NCBI GenBank assembly: GCA_964394445.1
Contig: CAYMXO010000001.1
Location: forward strand, 62,001-126,000
DNA: 64,000 nucleotides
Direction of reading: 5' to 3'
From: Thiopseudomonas sp964394445
GTDB taxonomy: Bacteria; Pseudomonadota; Gammaproteobacteria; Pseudomonadales; Pseudomonadaceae
Shown here: positions 24,148-33,651 of the stretch, piece by piece
Layout of the letters: every line of letters begins with the position of its first letter
How positions within the stretch are numbered: position 1 is the first letter of the stretch
Position numbers and translations under genes: made by a program
Notes under the pieces: generated by a model
Told to the model about the DNA's origin: nothing
The model's input: the letters and a program-made list of their open reading frames with translations, nothing else
Databases searched by the model: none

Positions 24148-25467
24148 ATGAGATCCATCTTCTGGCGTATTCTGGCTGCCTTCTGGCTGGCCCTGATCCT
24201 GACCGGCACCCTCACCTTTCTGGTTACCCGCCTGTTCAACCAGGACAGCTGGTTGCTTTCACAGCATCCCGGGCTGAAAGATCTCTCGAGCCAATGGCTG
24301 GAACATTACAATCAGGCTCAGCTGCAACCTGCACAACAGGTGCTACAGCAGGCCCGTCGCAATTATCATATCGATGTGCAAGTTTTTGCCGAAGACGGAC
24401 AAATGATTGCCAGTAACGGTCGCGCGCGCAACAACGACCGGATCAGTGAAATCCAGGAACTGCACCGCTCTACCTGGCGACGCCTGACGCAGGAAGTCAG
24501 CCTTAATCCGGAGCAGAATCTGCTGTTTGTTTACCGCGTGCCACCGGTAGAATTGCACAAGTGGCAAAGCAGCCGCATTAGTGGTCCGGGGACCATGCTG
24601 GTGGTTGCTGTACTGGTAATCACACTGGTCAGTTTGCTGTTAACCCTGTCGATTACCCGCCCACTGATGCGTCTGCGCAATGCGGTACATGAGCTTGGCG
24701 AGACCGTTTATCAGCAGGACAGCCTGTCGCGCATGGCCCGGCGGCGCGATGAGCTTGGGGTGCTGGCGCGGGATTTCAACCGCATGGGACAGCGCCTGCA
24801 AGGCATGCTCAACAGCCAAAGACAGCTGCTCCGTGACGTATCCCATGAGCTGCGCTCCCCGCTGGCCCGGTTGCAGGTCGGACTGGCCCTGGCTGAACGC
24901 GCCAGCGAAGACAAGCGCCAGGAGCTCTGGCCAAAACTGACACAGGAATGTGAGCGCCTGGACAGCCTGATTGACGAAATCCTTTGTCTGGCTCGAGTAA
25001 CCCAGGAGCAGCCAAGTCCTGAACAGATTCAGCTACTGCCTTTTTTGCGTGGCTTGCAGGAGGATGCGGCCTTGCTGGCTTCGGAGCAGCAAGTCCAGCT
25101 GCAATGCCCGGAAAAGCTGACTCTGCATGCCGATGCGAAAATGCTTGCACGCGCCCTGGATAACCTCTTGCGCAACGCCCTGCGTTTCAGCCCGGCGGAT
25201 AGAGCGGTTGAAATAAATGCCGCAAAGCTGGCAGACCAAAGCATTCTTCTACAGGTACGCGACTATGGCCCGGGAGTTCCACCAGAACTGCTTGATGGAC
25301 TGACATCGCCTTTCGTCCGCGCAGGCGGCCAGGAAGCCAATGGTTATGGACTCGGTCTGACCATTACCCAGCGCTGCGTGGAACAACTGGGCGGTACCCT
25401 CAAACTGGAAAACCATCCGGAGACCGGGTTTATCGCCAGTATCTGCCTGCCAGCGCAACTCGATTAA
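24148..25467 (+). CDS. cpxA: CpxA-like sensor histidine kinase
   Basis: The 439-residue kinase has membrane helices at about 8-28 and 149-170 flanking a roughly 120-residue periplasmic sensor, a HAMP region, the H-box VSHELRSPLARLQ with His233, and ATPase motifs (DNLLRNALRFSP, DYGPGVPPELL, GYGLGLTIT). The periplasmic domain begins after NQDSWLL. It would phosphorylate the CpxR-like regulator in response to envelope stress. Its stop overlaps the converging nitroreductase gene by 4 nt. Confidence 0.88.
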   Translation: MRSIFWRILAAFWLALILTGTLTFLVTRLFNQDSWLLSQHPGLKDLSSQWLEHYNQAQLQPAQQVLQQARRNYHIDVQVFAEDGQMIASNGRARNNDRISEIQELHRSTWRRLTQEVSLNPEQNLLFVYRVPPVELHKWQSSRISGPGTMLVVAVLVITLVSLLLTLSITRPLMRLRNAVHELGETVYQQDSLSRMARRRDELGVLARDFNRMGQRLQGMLNSQRQLLRDVSHELRSPLARLQVGLALAERASEDKRQELWPKLTQECERLDSLIDEILCLARVTQEQPSPEQIQLLPFLRGLQEDAALLASEQQVQLQCPEKLTLHADAKMLARALDNLLRNALRFSPADRAVEINAAKLADQSILLQVRDYGPGVPPELLDGLTSPFVRAGGQEANGYGLGLTITQRCVEQLGGTLKLENHPETGFIASICLPAQLD

Positions 25468-26054
25468 GGCTGCTGCCCTTGCTGTATGAAGGACTCAGGC
25501 CAATAACTGACAAACCCGGCCGGATCCGGGCGTGGTCCTGGCTTGGCCGGCTGACAAGGAGTTCCCAGATACATGAAGCCAATCAGTTTCTCGTTATCTT
25601 GCAAACCAAGCCCTCTGGCAACTACGTCATTTTGACAAAAATCACCGGAACGCCAGAAGGCCCCCAGACCAAGCGCCTGGGCGGCCAGCAAAATCGCATG
25701 GCCGGCACAGCCAGCTGAGATTATTTGTTCAAACTCTGGTACTTTAGGGTGATTTTGCAGACAGGCAACCAGAGCCACAATCATCGGAGCCCGCAAAGGC
25801 ATGCAGCGGCTGCGTTTTAGCTGTTCGGTAGTGGCGGCCGGATTGGCGTCCAGCATGGCGCTGGCGTACAGTTGGCCAAGCGCTTCAAGCCCCTGGCCTT
25901 CAATAACCAAAAAACGCCATGGTCGTAGCTGGCCATGATCCGGTGCACGCACTGCAGCCTTGAACATTATTTCCAGCTGTTGCTGACTGGGAGCAGGTTC
26001 TGTCAGGCGCGGATTGGATGTACGGTCAATCAGGAGTTGCAGTGCTTGATTCAT
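25464..26054 (-). CDS. Nitroreductase-family flavoprotein (YdjA-like)
   Basis: The 196-residue protein has the nitroreductase fold with RTSNPRLTEPAPS at the start, the FMN-binding RAPDHGQLRPWRFLVIEG segment and LGLGAFWRSGDF, matching the small YdjA subgroup. Such enzymes are FMN-dependent NAD(P)H oxidoreductases of broad substrate range. The native substrate is unknown. It is divergent from the cyclase gene. Confidence 0.9.
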   Translation of the reverse strand: MNQALQLLIDRTSNPRLTEPAPSQQQLEIMFKAAVRAPDHGQLRPWRFLVIEGQGLEALGQLYASAMLDANPAATTEQLKRSRCMPLRAPMIVALVACLQNHPKVPEFEQIISAGCAGHAILLAAQALGLGAFWRSGDFCQNDVVARGLGLQDNEKLIGFMYLGTPCQPAKPGPRPDPAGFVSYWPESFIQQGQQP

Positions 26055-26169
26055 CGGCTTGCCCTGTAATTCTGAGTGCGTCTCTGTTTAGTTCTAGGTT
26101 GCGGCACACTGTATAATTTATCGGTTTTCTTGTCGCACAGGAGCGGCAAGTGTAACACCTGAAAAACGG

Positions 26170-27636
26170 ATGCCACAGTATATCGGGGATACGCCGGCTT
26201 GGCTGGTTGCTGACGGAATGTCTATGGATACCAAACAACATCATTGCAAGCTTTTTACCAGCTGGGGTGCAGTCCAGGTCGGCGAAGGGTTATACAACAA
26301 AGACGGCAATATCTACCTACAGCGCGTCATGGCCTACTTTATACTCGGCCTGACCCTGATCTGCGGCTGGCTGGAACAGCACTTTTCCCCGCTGGCAGCC
26401 GGTTTTGCCATTTATCTGCTGATTTACCCGCACCTTAGTCAGATTCTTGGCTGCCTGGTTTGCCGACGGCTGGGCTGTTCCACCATCAATCCGCTGATGC
26501 TGCTGGTCGATGCCCTGCATATCGGCATTGCCATCGGGCTGACCGGATTCTCCCTGGTGCCGTCGCTGGCATCCGTTTGCCTGCTTTTGTTTTACATTCT
26601 GCTGCGCCGGAAGATCAGGGACGCCTTGCCCGGTTTGATCGTGCTGATCGTGGGCAGCGGTATCAGCCTGCTATTGAAGGTGCCGCCGAACCTTGATACT
26701 CCGCCAATTACTACCTTGTTGAGCATGACCGGACTGGCTTTGCAGCTGGCGTTCAATGCCTTCTTGCTGCGCCGTCAGAACCAGCACCTGCAAACACTGA
26801 GTCAGGAAATACAAGCAATACAGGGTCGCCATGAAAGCCTGGCGCACGACCTGGCCAGATACCTGTCACCGCAGGTATGGAAACTGGTTTTCAAGAAGAG
26901 CAGCAGTGACAGTTCTCTCAAAACCCAGCGTAAAAAGCTGACCATCTTTTTTTCCGACATCAAGGGTTTCACCGAACTGTCCGAAGAAATGGAACCGGAA
27001 GACCTGTCCGACATTTTGAATGGTTATCTCAGTGATATGGCCGCCATAGCCATCAAGCATGGCGGGACCATTGACAAGTTCATTGGTGACAGCATCATGG
27101 TATTTTTTGGTGACTCTCAATCCCGCGGCGCGCGGCATGACGCCATTGCAGCGGTGTCGATGGCAATCGAGATGCGCAAACACATGCGAACCTTGCGTCA
27201 GCGCTGGCAAGCCAAAGGGATCCACAAACGCCTGGAAATCCGCATGGGCCTTAATACAGGCTACTGTACTGTTGGCACCTTTGGAGCCGACTCCCGTATG
27301 GACTACACCATTATCGGTCGCGAGGTGAACCTCGCAAGCCGGCTGGAAAGTGCTGCCGGTGCGGATGAAATCCTGATTTCCGGTGAAACCTACACCCTGA
27401 TCAAAGACAAAATCATGGGGCGTGACAAGGGGCAAATCCAGGTCAAGGGATTCGCCCGTCCGGTTTCCATTTACCAGGTTATTGACTACCGCCGTGACCT
27501 TGGTCCTACACGCAGTTACCTGGCCCACGAACTACCTGGCTTCTCCATGCAGCTGGACACGGAAAACCTTGAGCTGGAAGACATCGAAGGTGTGGTCAAG
27601 GCATTGAACGAGGCGCTTGAGCAGCTACAGGACTGA
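26170..27636 (+). CDS. cyaB: CyaB-like class III adenylate cyclase with MASE2 membrane domain
   Basis: The 488-residue protein has an N-terminal MASE2 domain of about six helices (GEGLYNKDGNIYLQRVMAY, then YLLIYPHLSQILG), a short coiled linker and a C-terminal cyclase domain. The metal-binding Asp residues are in FFSDIKGFTELS and DKFIGDSIMVFF. The adenine-selecting Lys (TIDKFIG) and Asp-Tyr-Thr (MDYTIIGREVNLASRLE) point to ATP rather than GTP. In P. aeruginosa CyaB makes the cAMP that activates Vfr. Start codons at 26218 or 26224 are also possible because no clear ribosome site marks 26170. Confidence 0.9.
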   Translation: MPQYIGDTPAWLVADGMSMDTKQHHCKLFTSWGAVQVGEGLYNKDGNIYLQRVMAYFILGLTLICGWLEQHFSPLAAGFAIYLLIYPHLSQILGCLVCRRLGCSTINPLMLLVDALHIGIAIGLTGFSLVPSLASVCLLLFYILLRRKIRDALPGLIVLIVGSGISLLLKVPPNLDTPPITTLLSMTGLALQLAFNAFLLRRQNQHLQTLSQEIQAIQGRHESLAHDLARYLSPQVWKLVFKKSSSDSSLKTQRKKLTIFFSDIKGFTELSEEMEPEDLSDILNGYLSDMAAIAIKHGGTIDKFIGDSIMVFFGDSQSRGARHDAIAAVSMAIEMRKHMRTLRQRWQAKGIHKRLEIRMGLNTGYCTVGTFGADSRMDYTIIGREVNLASRLESAAGADEILISGETYTLIKDKIMGRDKGQIQVKGFARPVSIYQVIDYRRDLGPTRSYLAHELPGFSMQLDTENLELEDIEGVVKALNEALEQLQD

Positions 27637-27662
27637 TCTCCAGCAACAGTGTCGGTCTCCAG

Positions 27663-28400
27663 CTATGCTGACAATAAACGCGCCAGGACCTTGCGGGTTT
27701 TTTCCATTCCGCCCACCAGTGCCTGCTGGATCTGATGCATCGTGATCAGATCGGAAGATTTACCGGCAGCGGGATTGACCACCACTGATAAACAGGCATA
27801 GCCCAGCCCCAACTCACGGGCCAGTGCAGCCTCGGGCATGCCGGTCATGCCAACAATATCGCAGCCATCGCGCTCCAGCCGCTGGATTTCAGCAATGGTT
27901 TCCAGCCTGGGGCCCTGGGTACACCCATAAACACCATGATTCTTGCAGGCAAAACCGTGGGCGGCTACCGCAGCAATCAGTCGTCTGCGCAGATTTGCCT
28001 CATAGGGGTAGCTGAAATCCACATGGGTTACCTGCTCCAGATCACCCTCAAAAAAAGTGTGCTCGCGGCCCCAGGTATAGTCGATAATCTGGTCCGGCAC
28101 ACAAAAATGGCCCGTTTCCAGGCCATCGGAAACCGCTCCCACCGCATTGACGGCTATTATTTTGTCCGCGCCTGCCTGACGCAGCGCCCAGATGTTGGCA
28201 CGGTAATTCACTTCATGCGGCGGAATCCTGTGTGGATGACCATGTCGGGCCAGAAACATGACATTGCGACCGGCATATTTGCCATACAGAATGGCCGAGG
28301 ATGTCGGGCCATAGGGTGTTTCCATCAGTTCGGCATTACGGATCACCAGCCCGTCAAGCTGGGTCAGGCCGGTTCCGCCGATAATTGCATAGGTCGTCAT
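27663..28400 (-). CDS. S-methyl-5'-thioinosine phosphorylase
   Basis: The 245-residue phosphorylase has the family start YAIIGGTGLTQLDGL, a phosphate-site FLARHGHPHRIPPHEVNYRAN and the purine site GMTGMPEAALARELGL. It closely follows the P. aeruginosa MTIP type, which splits methylthioinosine from deaminated methylthioadenosine in polyamine and quorum-signal recycling. An MTA phosphorylase role is the main alternative. AAGGAAAAG lies before the ATG. It is 27 nt downstream of nagZ, the order known in Pseudomonas. Confidence 0.9.
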   Translation of the reverse strand: MTTYAIIGGTGLTQLDGLVIRNAELMETPYGPTSSAILYGKYAGRNVMFLARHGHPHRIPPHEVNYRANIWALRQAGADKIIAVNAVGAVSDGLETGHFCVPDQIIDYTWGREHTFFEGDLEQVTHVDFSYPYEANLRRRLIAAVAAHGFACKNHGVYGCTQGPRLETIAEIQRLERDGCDIVGMTGMPEAALARELGLGYACLSVVVNPAAGKSSDLITMHQIQQALVGGMEKTRKVLARLLSA

Positions 28401-28427
28401 TATTCTTTTCCTTGTTTGAGCGGGTGT

Positions 28428-29420
28428 CTAAGTATGGACCAATTCACGCACCCTTTGTCGCGCCAGCAGCCAGTCAGATCTGGATTCTGCTGGAAGGTAC
28501 AAGCGTCTTGCACGCATACTGGCAAGATTGCCGGCCGGCTGCACCCGTTCTTCCTGCAGGTAACCAAGGGCTTGCAGTGCCGCATCGCGGTCATTGCATA
28601 CGAGTATCATGTCGCAGCCGGCTGTGACCGCTGCCTGCGTACGCGCCCGCATGTCTCCGGCCACATGGGCACCGGCCATGGACAGGTCATCACTGAAAAT
28701 CACGCCATTGAAGCCCAGCTCGCCACGCAGGATTTGCTGTAGCCAAAAGCAGGAAAAACCGGCAGGCTGGTCGTCCACCCCGGAATAAATAACATGGGCC
28801 GGCATGACCCCTTGCAGGTTGCCGGCAAGACTGACAAACGTCTGTAAATCACTTTCGCGGATGCTTTCGAGGCTGCGCTCATCAACCGGAATCTCGAAAT
28901 GCGAGTCTGCCCTGACCCAGCCATGGCCCGGGAAATGTTTGCCCACGGCAGCCATTCCGGCACGTTGCATGCCCTCGATAAAGGCGCCGCCGAGCCTGAT
29001 CACCTGTTGCGGGTCCTTGCCAAAGGCGCGGTGTCCAATTACCTGGTTGTGCCCGTAGTCCAGATCCAGTACCGGAGCAAAGCTGAAGTCTATCCCCACT
29101 GCCAGCAGCTCGGCAGCCATCAGCCAGCCGGCCTGGCGGGCACTGGCTTGCGGGTCGGCACTGGCCGCTATCGCGTGCATGGAGGGCAACCGGGCAAAAC
29201 CACGGCGCAGGCGCTGGACTCTGCCGCCTTCCTGGTCGGCAGCAATCAGCATGTCGGGGCGAACCTGGCGGATGCTGCGACACAATTCGGCGACCTGTCG
29301 TGGATGCTCGATATTACGGGCAAACAGGATGACACCACCCACCTGTGGCTGGCGCAGGATGTCACGGTCTTCGGCTGTCAGCCACTGTCCGGCAACATCA
29401 AGCATGAGGGAACCCTGCAT
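28428..29420 (-). CDS. nagZ: Beta-N-acetylglucosaminidase (glycoside hydrolase family 3)
   Basis: The 330-residue NagZ has the catalytic loop KHFPGHGWVRADSH with the His-Asp dyad and the nucleophile in GVIFSDDLSMAGAH. It removes GlcNAc from anhydromuropeptides in the cytosol during wall recycling and so affects AmpR/AmpC induction. I chose the ATG at 29420 (MQGSLMLDVAG, the family start). A longer frame to 29468 overlaps the upstream gene. Its partners here are an L,D-transpeptidase, PsrA and MTIP. Confidence 0.94.
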   Translation of the reverse strand: MQGSLMLDVAGQWLTAEDRDILRQPQVGGVILFARNIEHPRQVAELCRSIRQVRPDMLIAADQEGGRVQRLRRGFARLPSMHAIAASADPQASARQAGWLMAAELLAVGIDFSFAPVLDLDYGHNQVIGHRAFGKDPQQVIRLGGAFIEGMQRAGMAAVGKHFPGHGWVRADSHFEIPVDERSLESIRESDLQTFVSLAGNLQGVMPAHVIYSGVDDQPAGFSCFWLQQILRGELGFNGVIFSDDLSMAGAHVAGDMRARTQAAVTAGCDMILVCNDRDAALQALGYLQEERVQPAGNLASMRARRLYLPAESRSDWLLARQRVRELVHT

Positions 29421-29457
29421 AAAACGTATTCCTTGCTCTGGAGCGACAGGTGCAAGG

Positions 29458-29991
29458 TTACTCGCCAATGTGAACCAGGGTGCCTGCTGCCACTTGATTG
29501 AAGAGCTCGATCAGCTCATGGTTATCCATGCGAATGCAGCCGTGGGAAACCGGCTGGCCGAGTCTGGACAACTCGGGCGTTCCATGAATATAAATATAAC
29601 GTTGAAAGGTATCAACACAACCCAGGCGATTATGGCCCGGTTCGCAGCCGCATAACCAGAGGATACGGGTTAAAATCCAGTCGCGTTGCGGATTTTCCGC
29701 ATACAGCTGTGGCGTGCATATTTCACCCGTCCAGCGGCGCCCCCGAAACACGGCGTTGACTGGCAGGCCATGGCCAATTTTGGCGCGTATGTAATGCTTG
29801 CCCCGTGGCGTGCAACCGGAGTCTTTCTGCTCACCCGGTCCTGCCAGGGCTGTTGAAATTGCGTGGCTGCTGACCAGCCGGCCAGCAGCATAGGCGGTCA
29901 TGCGCTGTTTGCTGATGGAAACGAAAAGTGCATCGACCTGCCCTGCTTGCTGCTGAAAGTTGTTACAGCCCATGCCTGTGCCTCGCCTCAT
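29458..29991 (-). CDS. L,D-transpeptidase (YkuD domain)
   Basis: The 177-residue protein consists mostly of a YkuD domain with the catalytic motif IYIHGTPELSRLGQPVSHGCIRM. Cys is in SHGCIRM near residue 164. It has no evident signal peptide, as in the pseudomonad proteins at this locus, so its compartment is uncertain. The ATG overlaps the psrA stop in an ATGA. An ATG at 29973 has a better-spaced GAGG and would remove six residues. Together with nagZ it suggests murein recycling or modification. Confidence 0.88.
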   Translation of the reverse strand: MRRGTGMGCNNFQQQAGQVDALFVSISKQRMTAYAAGRLVSSHAISTALAGPGEQKDSGCTPRGKHYIRAKIGHGLPVNAVFRGRRWTGEICTPQLYAENPQRDWILTRILWLCGCEPGHNRLGCVDTFQRYIYIHGTPELSRLGQPVSHGCIRMDNHELIELFNQVAAGTLVHIGE

Positions 29992-30647
29992 TCCTGCTCG
30001 ATCAGTTCGGCCGCAGCTCCAGGTGCCTGCATGCCGGCAGCCAGAAAAGGCACCATCAGGCGCATCACCTGCTCGGTGGAAAAACGGGTGGCAAAATCTG
30101 ATTCACTGATGGCCCTCAATGCCTTGATGCCGGACATGCTGAATGCCACGGTGCCAATCATAAAGTGCACACGCCAAAACAGTTCGACCGGAGAAATTTG
30201 CGGGCCGGTCTGATGCAGCAAGCCCATGTAGTGCCGCCAGATGGTACCGTAGCGCTCGTTGAGAAAACGCCGCAGATGCCCCTGGCTTTCAGTGAATGCC
30301 AATCCCAGCAGGCGCATGAAGATTGACAGGTCCTGTCCGCTGCGTGGCTTGAGTACCAGGGTTTGTTCGACCAGCAACTGCAACAGCGATTCAAGTGTCA
30401 GTGGCGATGCAGAATCAGCCTGTCGTTCTTCCAGGGCCTTCTCCAGGCTCTCGCAGAAAGGATCCAGAAAACGGGCAAAAACAGCCTGAATCAGTGATTT
30501 TTTTGAACCAAAATGATAGTTGACGGCAGCCAGGTTGACCTGCGCTTTGCCGGTGATTTGCCGAAGGGATGTTTCCGCAAAGCCCTTCTCGGCAAACAGG
30601 CTTTCTGCTGCATCAAGGATGCGCTCAACAGTGTCGGGTAGCGTCAT
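29988..30647 (-). CDS. psrA: PsrA, TetR-family fatty-acid-responsive regulator
   Basis: The 219-residue regulator has the TetR helix-turn-helix ERILDAAESLFAEKGFAETSLRQIT, then KAQVNLAAVNYHFGSKKSLIQ, and a C-terminal domain following PsrA closely (FWRVHFMIGTVAFSMSGIKALRA). In Pseudomonas PsrA represses itself and fatty-acid genes, activates rpoS and is released by long-chain fatty acids. A start at 30674 would lie inside a PsrA operator, so ATG 30647 (MTLPDTVERIL) is preferred. Confidence 0.9.
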   Translation of the reverse strand: MTLPDTVERILDAAESLFAEKGFAETSLRQITGKAQVNLAAVNYHFGSKKSLIQAVFARFLDPFCESLEKALEERQADSASPLTLESLLQLLVEQTLVLKPRSGQDLSIFMRLLGLAFTESQGHLRRFLNERYGTIWRHYMGLLHQTGPQISPVELFWRVHFMIGTVAFSMSGIKALRAISESDFATRFSTEQVMRLMVPFLAAGMQAPGAAAELIEQE

Positions 30648-30667
30648 GGCAGTGTCCGGGAATGTTT

Positions 30668-30681
30668 TAAACATTTGTTTG
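30668..30681. promoter_or_regulatory. PsrA autoregulatory operator
   Basis: The sequence TAAAC-ATTT-GTTTG fits the published PsrA motif (G/C)AAAC-N2-4-GTTT(G/C) with a 4-bp centre and one flank mismatch. It lies about 20 nt before the chosen psrA start, suitable for repression. Confidence 0.7.
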
Positions 30682-30730
30682 AAAGCAATCTTACGCCAAA
30701 CCCTGCCATGGATACAATCAGCCGGTCAGA

Positions 30731-31561
30731 TCAGCTTTCAATCAGGACAAGGGCCATTTCCATACGCTCTTCAATGCTGCCTTCCAGCATTGACAGTTTT
30801 TCCTGGCGAGCGCACTTTTCCAGTGCAGGAATGGATTGATTCCTGTACATGCTGTAGCGGCCTTGTTCAATGCCGTAATGCATCAGGTTGGCGGCAATCA
30901 CCACATCCACATAATCGGGCAGCTCACCGGGACTTTCACGCAACACCCGCTCGTGATAGAAGGCTGCCTGGACCAGCTCATCGGCCATGCTCCAGTGTTT
31001 GAGCAGAATGGCGCCAATATAGGGATGCAGGATCAGCTCAAACTGTAATCGCTCGTCCGCAGTATAATCCGGGTTATTGAACAGGTATTCGCGCAATGGC
31101 AGCTTGCCAATATCGTGTAGCAGTCCGCCGAGCGATGCCAGCTCCTGATCAAGATGGTCGAACTGTCCGGCAATCGAATAGGACAGCGTACTGATCCGCA
31201 AACTGCTGGCGACAAAGCCCTCAAGACGACCAACATCGCGGCTCTTGTTCATGGTTTGCAAGATTGCCATCTGGGTAACCAGCGAGCCGACCAGACTAAA
31301 GCCCAGATTAACAATGGCATGGTGCAGGGATGTCACCTTGTGACCGCGGGACATGATCGAGCTGTTGGCCACCTTGAGCAATCTGGCACTCATCGCTGCA
31401 TCTTTGCTGATTTGCTGCTCCAGCATACCAATGCTGCATTCAGGATTGTTGATCAGCTGGCGGACGCGCATGGCCACTTCTGGCAAGGAAGGCAAAATCA
31501 GGCGGTTGGCAGCAATATCCGCCTCGATAACCTTGAGCAGCTGTAATGCACGTTCTTTCAC
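30731..31561 (-). CDS. HDOD-domain signalling protein
   Basis: The 276-residue protein is an HDOD domain (LPSLPEVAMRVRQLINNPECSIGMLEQQISKDAAMSARLLKVANS-type core) lacking a complete HD-phosphodiesterase active site, although LLHDIGKLPL at about 168-177 keeps an HD pair. It has no added GGDEF or EAL domain. HDOD proteins act in regulation of motility, biofilm and stress. It starts at GTG with GGAG 6 nt upstream. It is divergent from sprT. Confidence 0.88.
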   Translation of the reverse strand: MKERALQLLKVIEADIAANRLILPSLPEVAMRVRQLINNPECSIGMLEQQISKDAAMSARLLKVANSSIMSRGHKVTSLHHAIVNLGFSLVGSLVTQMAILQTMNKSRDVGRLEGFVASSLRISTLSYSIAGQFDHLDQELASLGGLLHDIGKLPLREYLFNNPDYTADERLQFELILHPYIGAILLKHWSMADELVQAAFYHERVLRESPGELPDYVDVVIAANLMHYGIEQGRYSMYRNQSIPALEKCARQEKLSMLEGSIEERMEMALVLIES

Positions 31562-31797
31562 AGATTACTCCACAACCAGATGATCAGACCCTGTAGAATC
31601 GCTATATCCTGTCAGCAACAATTCAGGCCGGGCAACCCGGAAAGGGTACCAGCCAGGCTTGATGTTGCTTACGTGACTTATCTTAATATAAAAAATATGC
31701 AAAGTATTGATGTTAAAACAATCCTTCTGACAATTTCCCCGTGTCTGACATGTATCGGCACGCCGAACGGGATGATGAGTTGCGGCTGGAGGACAAG

Positions 31798-32298
31798 ATG
31801 CCGGAGCTGATCTTGCAACGTGTCGAGGAATGCTATGCACAGGCAGAAAAGTACTTTAACCGGCACTTTCCCCGCCCCGGTATCAGTCTGGATTTGCGCG
31901 GGCAATCTGCCGGTGCAGCTTATCCGCAGCGAAACCTGCTGCGCTTCAATGCCGGCCTTTACCTGAACAACAAGAGCCATTTTTTACAGCAAACTGTTGC
32001 CCATGAAGTCGCTCACCTGCTGGTCTGTCACGTGTACGGATTGCGGGTACGGCCACACGGTGTTGAATGGCAAGGCATCATGCAGGAGGTTTTCGGTCTG
32101 CCGGCACACCGTTGTCACCAATACCAGCTGGCCCCCGTCTGGAGGACCCTGTACAGCTACAGTTGCCGGTGTCGTCAACACGAATTTACGTCTCAGCGCC
32201 ATACTCGGGCAAAACGAGGAAGCGTTTACCAGTGCCGTGTCTGTCGCCAGACCCTGGAATTTACCGGCAGGCAGCAGCGCACGTTAGTTGAGCGGTAG
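31798..32298 (+). CDS. sprT: SprT-family zinc-binding protein
   Basis: The 166-residue protein has the metalloprotease-like HEVAHLL at residues 69-75, the PHGVEWQGIM segment and a C-terminal zinc ribbon with CRC and CRVC pairs. I chose ATG 31798 behind GGAGG at 5-nt spacing, which gives the pseudomonad start MPE. Longer GTG/ATG starts at 31741 and 31750 lack a ribosome site. Its end overlaps the converging phoQ by 15 nt. The physiological target is unknown. Confidence 0.88.
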   Translation: MPELILQRVEECYAQAEKYFNRHFPRPGISLDLRGQSAGAAYPQRNLLRFNAGLYLNNKSHFLQQTVAHEVAHLLVCHVYGLRVRPHGVEWQGIMQEVFGLPAHRCHQYQLAPVWRTLYSYSCRCRQHEFTSQRHTRAKRGSVYQCRVCRQTLEFTGRQQRTLVER

Positions 32299-33651
32299 TT
32301 GAATGCGGAAACTGGCGCCACCCAGTACCGAATCTTCGATTTGCAACTGACCGTCATAGCTTTCAATGATGTCCTTGACCACTGCGGTGCCGATGCCCTG
32401 CCCCGGATTTTCGGTATCCAGCCGCGCTCCCCGTTGCAGAATGCGTTCGCGCTGACTGGCTGGCACACCAGGACCATCATCCTCGATGATCAGCTCATAG
32501 AAGTCCGCGGTCTGTCTGGCGCTGATACGGATTCGTCCAAGGCACAGACGATAGGCATTCTCGAGCAAATTACCCAGCATTTCGTACAGCGCACCCTGCT
32601 CCACCGGCATGCGCAGCTCGGCCGGATAATACTGTTCAACGCTGATCTGCTTGTTGTGATACACCTTGTTCAAGGCATCCTGCAGCGTCTGTACCACCGG
32701 CGCCAGCTTGACCCGGTGGCGCAACAGACCGCTTTTGCGCAGGCTGGCCCGCTGCAACTGGTAACCAATCTGCTGACTCATGCGCCCCACCTGGGTTTGT
32801 AGCGTACGCGCCTGCTCGGTATTCTCGGGCTGCCGGGCCAGAACTTCACCCACGCCCTGTAACACTGCCAACGGAGTTTTCAGACTGTGGGCCAGATCGT
32901 CCAGAGAGTGCATATATTTTTGGCCTTGCCGGCGCTCACTGTCGAGCAAACGGTTAAGCGAACGGGTCAGCCGCAACAGCTCGTTGGGGTGGTCATCACT
33001 AAGGGCTTTACGCTGGCCATTTTCAACCTCATCCAGCTCGCGGCCCAGATGACGCAAACTGCGCGTACCCCAGACCAGACCAAGCCACAAGAACCCCACC
33101 AGAAAGACCAGTGATCCGGCCAGCCACACGTATAGCTGACGCTTCAGGCTCTTGTACATGGGACGGTAGTCGCGCACCGGCTGCATGGTAATGATGCTGT
33201 AAGCCGCGTTGCTGCCACGCAACAGGTCAATTTCCACATCGTAGACAAAGAATGCCTGCCCCTGCTGGTCCCAGGCGCGGGTAAACACATGTCCCCTGCC
33301 GTCATAGCGAGGCCGGTAATCGACTTCGTGATCAGCGGCCGAACGTGAACGCCAGACCAGCTGCCCTTCACTATCATAGATAAGACCCAGCTGGCGGGCC
33401 GGCAAGACCGGAAACTCCTCATCGGGAAGTTTGTCGGGCATCAGTAATCGCCCGTTGACCACCTTGGCCGCAGACACCAGGGCACTGGCATCAGCAGCCA
33501 GCCGCTGTTCCACAGCTTGCTCCAGGGCGCGGGTAAAAATCTGTTGCAGTGCCGGGTAAAGTCCCAGCAAGAACACAAACACCATCACGGTTGCACCCAG
33601 CATCAGTCGGGTGCGCAAGGAAAAACTTTTACCGTGGCTGGTTCGCGTCAT
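32284..33651 (-). CDS. phoQ: PhoQ sensor histidine kinase
   Basis: The 455-residue kinase has two membrane helices (about 18-38 and 176-198), an acidic periplasmic domain, H-box LDDLAHSLKTPLAVLQ with His255, and ATP-binding motifs GNLLENAYRLC, EDDGPGVP and GQGIGTAVV. The ATG at 33651 overlaps the phoP stop as ATGA, and a TTG two codons further up is less likely. PhoQ senses low Mg2+ and cationic peptides. The DLAHSLKTPL H-box is the type shared by PhoQ. Confidence 0.93.
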   Translation of the reverse strand: MTRTSHGKSFSLRTRLMLGATVMVFVFLLGLYPALQQIFTRALEQAVEQRLAADASALVSAAKVVNGRLLMPDKLPDEEFPVLPARQLGLIYDSEGQLVWRSRSAADHEVDYRPRYDGRGHVFTRAWDQQGQAFFVYDVEIDLLRGSNAAYSIITMQPVRDYRPMYKSLKRQLYVWLAGSLVFLVGFLWLGLVWGTRSLRHLGRELDEVENGQRKALSDDHPNELLRLTRSLNRLLDSERRQGQKYMHSLDDLAHSLKTPLAVLQGVGEVLARQPENTEQARTLQTQVGRMSQQIGYQLQRASLRKSGLLRHRVKLAPVVQTLQDALNKVYHNKQISVEQYYPAELRMPVEQGALYEMLGNLLENAYRLCLGRIRISARQTADFYELIIEDDGPGVPASQRERILQRGARLDTENPGQGIGTAVVKDIIESYDGQLQIEDSVLGGASFRIQLPLN

